Source: Alphaproteobacteria bacterium
GTDB lineage: Bacteria > Pseudomonadota > Alphaproteobacteria > Rs-D84
Assembly: GCA_015062525.1 (NCBI GenBank)
Contig: SUUM01000005.1
Span: forward strand, 1-64,000
DNA length: 64,000 bases
Direction: 5' to 3'
Each line of letters begins with the position of its first letter. Positions within the stretch are counted from its first letter, which is position 1. Shown here in pieces: positions 59,397 through 64,000 of the stretch. Below the pieces are notes generated by a model. The model did no database searches. It saw nothing but the letters and a program-made list of their open reading frames with translations, and had not been told where the DNA came from. The position numbers and the translations under genes are program-made.

Positions 59397-60176
59397 ATGA
59401 AACAAATGCTGACGTTTTTTATGTTTTTATGTGCCGCGCTTGTTGCACCTGCTTATGCGGCATCTGATGCATTTGATTTTGATAATTTTGCGATTGTGGA
59501 CAGTGCGGACACCGACATCACGATGGCGGATGTAGATTTGAATTCTGGTGCGGATGTTGCATCGGTTGCATCTTTTGATATTGCGGGTATTATGTTGGGC
59601 ATGTCGTTTGATGATGTGTACACATTGTTTTTCCGCGAACGTGGTCTTTATTCTCCACGTGAAAAGAACAGCATAATATATACTATTCATCCTGATTGGA
59701 AATATAATCTGGATTATGAATGTAGGGGTGGGGGTACGGTTATACCGGCTGAATTGGAAAAATGTATCAACAGCCTTGCACGCAATCGCGGATTATTGTA
59801 CGCGTCTGAATTGCACCTGGTTCGTGAAAACACGGGCGAAACGATTGTAGTGTATTTTACCAGCAATGCCACCGATAATCGTGTATATCGTGTGGTCTAT
59901 AACAATGATGTTAATGAAATCGAGGGTGCGGCCGAAAAATTCGAAAAACAGCGTGAAAATAAAATTCTGGCATTTTGGCAACATGTACTTGATAAATACG
60001 GTGCGCCAAATTCCGGCACCGACCATTGGATATCCAGTACAAACTCATACGACCCAATGTTGATTGCATATTATGGTGCGCTGGATTTGGTTGACAATGG
60101 TCGTAATGCATCTGATTTGGTAAAAAATATCCAGTCTGCACGTGAAAACTTCCGGGCCAAGCCATATGCGTTCTAA
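59397..60176 (+). CDS. Hypothetical secreted protein
   Basis: Signal peptide 'MKQMLTFFMFLCAALVAPAYA'. Confidence 0.7.
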   Translation: MKQMLTFFMFLCAALVAPAYAASDAFDFDNFAIVDSADTDITMADVDLNSGADVASVASFDIAGIMLGMSFDDVYTLFFRERGLYSPREKNSIIYTIHPDWKYNLDYECRGGGTVIPAELEKCINSLARNRGLLYASELHLVRENTGETIVVYFTSNATDNRVYRVVYNNDVNEIEGAAEKFEKQRENKILAFWQHVLDKYGAPNSGTDHWISSTNSYDPMLIAYYGALDLVDNGRNASDLVKNIQSARENFRAKPYAF

Positions 60177-60516
60177 GACATCATATCAAAGGGGATTGTT
60201 CGCCGAATTTTTGGCGCGTGTGTATTTGCGCCTGCATGGGTTTCGTATTGTAAAATCTCGTTATATTACTGGTCGCAATACACATCGCGCAGAAATAGAT
60301 ATTATTGCCCGACGTGGAAATTTGCTGATTTTTGTCGAGGTTAAAAATCGTCGCAACATTCAAACGGCATTTGACGCAATTACCACGCCCCAGGCAATCC
60401 GTCTGCGTCGTGCGGCGGAAACGTATATTACACGTACGGGGTGGGGCGGGGATGCCCGATTTGATGTAATTGCGGTATGTGGTCTGCGTATTCATTGGAT
60501 AAAAAATTCCATATAA
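60166..60516 (+). CDS. YraN/UPF0102 family protein
   Basis: 'GLFAEFLARVYLRLHGFRIVKSRY...EIDIIARRGNLLIFVEVKNR'. Confidence 0.9.
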   Translation: MRSKTSYQRGLFAEFLARVYLRLHGFRIVKSRYITGRNTHRAEIDIIARRGNLLIFVEVKNRRNIQTAFDAITTPQAIRLRRAAETYITRTGWGGDARFDVIAVCGLRIHWIKNSI

Positions 60517-60581
60517 ATATTGAATTCAGGAATATGTTCCTGTATAATTTGCATGTTGACTTTAACACCAAAGGAGAATAC

Positions 60582-60731
60582 ATGAAAAAAGCATTATTGG
60601 CATTGTTTGCCGTTATGACATTGGCCGCCTGCACAGGTTCTTATAAATCAGGCAATTGTGAATATCACTTCCTGTTGCACAAGGATATTTCTGTTTCAAA
60701 AATCATCGGCAATATGACCGGCGGTTGTTAA
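60582..60731 (+). CDS. Small lipoprotein (49 aa)
   Basis: MKKALLALFAVMTLAACTGSYKSGNCEYHFLLHKDISVSKIIGNMTGGC; RBS aaaggagaat. Confidence 0.7.
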   Translation: MKKALLALFAVMTLAACTGSYKSGNCEYHFLLHKDISVSKIIGNMTGGC

Positions 60732-60733
60732 TC

Positions 60734-60766
60734 AAAATCCCCCGATTGGGGGATTTTTTATTTTTT
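60734..60766 (+). terminator. Intrinsic terminator
   Basis: aaaatcccccgattgggggattttttatttttt. Confidence 0.85.
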
Positions 60767-60826
60767 GAATGCTTGCGTGTCATGCTATAAAATGATATAA
60801 TAAACCCAAGGAAATATGGGAAAGGC

Positions 60827-61927
60827 ATGAAAAAGATAAATGTTTCAGCCGTGTTTGCTGGTATTCTGTTGGGGACGCCATTGGCGCTGTATGCCGCGTA
60901 TCCTGCGTATCCAACATATCAGACAGCCGGCACAAATGGCCAGATGATGTATCTGCCATCTGTGAACAGTCGTGTTGTTTCAACGAATAGTTATGCGTCG
61001 ACGGGCTATAATCCTGTGGTTGCGGCCCAGCCATCGCGCATAACGGGTGCGTTGCCACGTGTTGGTTCATCACAAACGACGGCCGGACGTCAATATTACC
61101 AGCCTGCGGACTATGACCGTCTGGCGGACAGCGGTTTGTATGTTGGATTGTCTGTTGGTTATACGGCTTCATTAATGGGGACGGTAAAATCTGACTATAT
61201 CGGCGAAGAAGATGCATATACGGTGCCCGGTGCTTTCCAGGCGGCGGACTTTGATTCGGACAGTGTGATTCCATTACAGATTTCTGTTGGTGCGGCATTA
61301 AATAACGATGTACGTGTTGACTTTTCATATTTGCGTTATTCTAACATCAGTTATCCCAACGTTGTTCAAACTGACGATGGTACCGGCGGTTATATCGAGG
61401 CCCAGGTTGATGGTGGTGCAATTACATCCAATGTGACCATGCTGAATCTCTATTATAATATTGATTCTTATACTGGCTATTTGGCGGGTGGTTCGTTGCG
61501 CCCATACATTGGTGCGGGGGTTGGTATTGCGTTGAATACAATTGCGGACTATGTTGTGTATGATAATACGTTTTATGCAATTGTGGATGACCCAGCGTAT
61601 GCCGGTCCGGGCCAATTAACTGGAATTTCAGATATTTATGCATACCACAATGGTGGTACGAACGAACAACTTGCCTTTATGTTAGAGGGGGGGCTTACCA
61701 CAGAATTAGAAGGTGGCATAAAAATGGACTTCTTTGTCCGTTATGCAAATCTGGGCAAAGTAAAAACATCGGGCAGCATTGTGTTAAGCCAAATTGAATG
61801 GCTGGGCGACGGCGCCGGGGGCGAGTATGAAGCCCCATACGACAGTGTATATCATTATACAAACTGGTATGAAAGTGGTCGTTTAGGCATGGTTGACCTG
61901 GGGGTCCGTCTAAGATTACAGTTTTAG
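60827..61927 (+). CDS. Outer-membrane beta-barrel (surface antigen-like) protein
   Basis: Signal peptide; 'LYVGLSVGYTASL', 'LGVRLRLQF' C-terminal strand. Confidence 0.78.
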   Translation: MKKINVSAVFAGILLGTPLALYAAYPAYPTYQTAGTNGQMMYLPSVNSRVVSTNSYASTGYNPVVAAQPSRITGALPRVGSSQTTAGRQYYQPADYDRLADSGLYVGLSVGYTASLMGTVKSDYIGEEDAYTVPGAFQAADFDSDSVIPLQISVGAALNNDVRVDFSYLRYSNISYPNVVQTDDGTGGYIEAQVDGGAITSNVTMLNLYYNIDSYTGYLAGGSLRPYIGAGVGIALNTIADYVVYDNTFYAIVDDPAYAGPGQLTGISDIYAYHNGGTNEQLAFMLEGGLTTELEGGIKMDFFVRYANLGKVKTSGSIVLSQIEWLGDGAGGEYEAPYDSVYHYTNWYESGRLGMVDLGVRLRLQF

Positions 61928-61954
61928 TTCCTTGGTTTAGGACAGGGGGGGATT

Positions 61955-63595
61955 ATGCGCACAAATTCATTTTTGTTTTATTCATTTTTGGCTGCGCTTA
62001 TGCCTTATACGGCATCGGCCGGTATTCGCGTGGGCAATCTCTCGCGTAATAATGCGGCGGCATACCAACAGTTAAATGAACTGCGCTATGGGGCCCAGAC
62101 CGCCACAACGGCGAATCCAATCCCGGTTGCAAATACTGTTCAGGCCGTTGATGTAACCACGTCCAACACACCGATGAATATGGAAAAATGTTCAATGATT
62201 TACCCGGACGGTGAATTTGCCTTGGCGCGTCCAACCTTGGGGCGTGGTATGGGGGGCGCAACCACATGCACGGCGGTTGTTGAAATGCGTGCAATTGGTG
62301 CGGGGCCAAATGGTTCGGATGCGATTTTGGCGCGTGCAAATCTGGCGGCGGGTGATGCGGTCGAATGCAATATTTCCATGTTCCCAAATGCAACATATCT
62401 GCCTGCGGCGGGTGAAATTGAATTTCCCGCGGATGCAGAACCAACCATTGACGATGTTATCAAGATTATGAACGCCGAACAGAAACAAAATGCCGGTCTG
62501 AAAATTGCAGCCGGTGCCATAATTGGTGGTCTGGGGGGCAATATGGCGGGGCGTCCCGAACCGGGCAGTGATGGCATTCTGGGCGGTGGTAAGGCTAAAA
62601 CCAACAGTACAATTATCGGCGCATTGGGTGGCGCGGCATTGATGGCGGGTAACGCCTATACGGGCAAGGTTGCGGGCGACACAATTTTATCCACCGGTGT
62701 TAATGCGGCGGCGGGTGCGGTTGTGGGAAATATTGTTGCGACGGGTGATTCGGTCCTGCGGATTGAGGGATGTACCGTTGATAACAAAGAAACCAAGTGC
62801 CTGTGGGGCTATGTAGAAGAACACGGTAATTTGGACGGCACTCCCTATATTTCTGCCAAGAACCCAAGTGATTTCAAGGTATGTAAAACAAACGACAAAG
62901 AAGAATGTGAATACAAAGAATTAAACATTACAAATGCCACAATCGCTGGGTGTGATATGGACAAACAAAAGAATCGTTCAACCGGCGAAAAAATGGACAT
63001 TGAAACGCTATTTGCCCAGCCTGATGGTTTAAGTTGTGCCAATAAAAAATTCTGCTATCGTGACGGCAAAATGGTTGCGGGCTGGTCCGGATGTGATGAT
63101 ACCTGGGTGCAATTGGATGAAAAAACGGTTAATGTTGTTAACAGTCGCACCCCCGCCATGGTTGTGGACATAGAAGACAATGCCATGGGATGGAAAAAAT
63201 CTGATTGGTCCAAATTTAAAACACAATACGCATCGCGCGAGGTTGTCGGACGCACCGGACGTGGTGTTGCATCCAATCTGGGTAATGGGACAAAAAAGCG
63301 ATTCCTGGGCGATGTCGATATGAATTTCTCGCCCGTGTACCAGGAAGCCGAAGATGGTGCAATGATTGATCTGTCGAACAAAGCGCGCATGAAAGGTACC
63401 CTGACTGGTGCCGGTGTTGGTGCGGGTATGGGCGCGTTTGCTGGGTACCAAGGCGCCCAAAAGGATGTCGAGGATCGCTGGGTCTCCGCCGTACGCGAAT
63501 ATAAAGATTCCCTGCAAAAAATATACTGCGTAACTGGTAATCGATTCTTGTCGTACTATAACGACACAATAATAATTCCCGATATAGGTGAATAA
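61955..63595 (+). CDS. Secreted/envelope protein with glycine-zipper-like segments
   Basis: Signal peptide; 'AAGAIIGGLGGNMAGR', 'LTGAGVGAGMGAFAGYQGAQ'. Confidence 0.7.
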   Translation: MRTNSFLFYSFLAALMPYTASAGIRVGNLSRNNAAAYQQLNELRYGAQTATTANPIPVANTVQAVDVTTSNTPMNMEKCSMIYPDGEFALARPTLGRGMGGATTCTAVVEMRAIGAGPNGSDAILARANLAAGDAVECNISMFPNATYLPAAGEIEFPADAEPTIDDVIKIMNAEQKQNAGLKIAAGAIIGGLGGNMAGRPEPGSDGILGGGKAKTNSTIIGALGGAALMAGNAYTGKVAGDTILSTGVNAAAGAVVGNIVATGDSVLRIEGCTVDNKETKCLWGYVEEHGNLDGTPYISAKNPSDFKVCKTNDKEECEYKELNITNATIAGCDMDKQKNRSTGEKMDIETLFAQPDGLSCANKKFCYRDGKMVAGWSGCDDTWVQLDEKTVNVVNSRTPAMVVDIEDNAMGWKKSDWSKFKTQYASREVVGRTGRGVASNLGNGTKKRFLGDVDMNFSPVYQEAEDGAMIDLSNKARMKGTLTGAGVGAGMGAFAGYQGAQKDVEDRWVSAVREYKDSLQKIYCVTGNRFLSYYNDTIIIPDIGE

Positions 63596-63597
63596 AA

Positions 63598-63622
63598 ATT
63601 AATCCCGCCATTTGCGGGATTT

Positions 63623-63625
<3 letters not shown>
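63598..63625. terminator. Intrinsic terminator between convergent genes
   Basis: aattaatcccgccatttgcgggattttt. Confidence 0.75.

Positions 63626-64000
<375 letters not shown>

Overview
The window is a compact, largely syntenic chromosomal stretch from what looks like an alphaproteobacterium (DUF1013/TrcR-like regulator, overall gene set; taxonomy not proven). Housekeeping genes recognised: gap, miaA, lemA, a PIF1-like helicase, rimI, tsaB, a lon-like gene, rpsD, rpoD, cysS, lgt, recG, an M48 protease, HU, prfB (with programmed frameshift), rnpB, an LDH-type dehydrogenase, tgt, queA, era, dcd, frr-uppS-cdsA-rseP-bamA, yraN and the 3' end of ligA. tRNAs: Ser(GCT), Ser(TGA), His(GTG), Ala(GGC). 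Accessory material is concentrated in three places. (1) 1-11 kb: a split Eco57I-like methylase + GIY-YIG/helicase/methylase restriction locus, an HTH-methyltransferase with an altered DPPY motif, an AlpA-like HTH, a HUH-type Rep-like protein, tRNA-like acceptor-end repeats and a GH24 lysozyme. (2) 23.7-30.1 kb: non-coding inverted-repeat (MITE-like) elements, a 58-bp segment bounded by 30-bp inverted repeats upstream of two tandem glycine-rich proteins, and a tandem array of tRNA-Ser 5' halves. (3) 49.8-52.3 kb: a MuF-like/lysozyme fusion, a lipoprotein and tRNAs with a 5' tRNA fragment. The strongest unexpected signals are: a ~100-bp promoter plus twin-terminator leader, almost identical upstream of two otherwise unrelated lysozyme-domain genes 42 kb apart; tRNA fragments beside intact tRNA genes, broken at anticodon-loop or T-loop positions; and a Lon-like protein with no protease domain. 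All calls come from reading the sequence and supplied translations; no database search was run.
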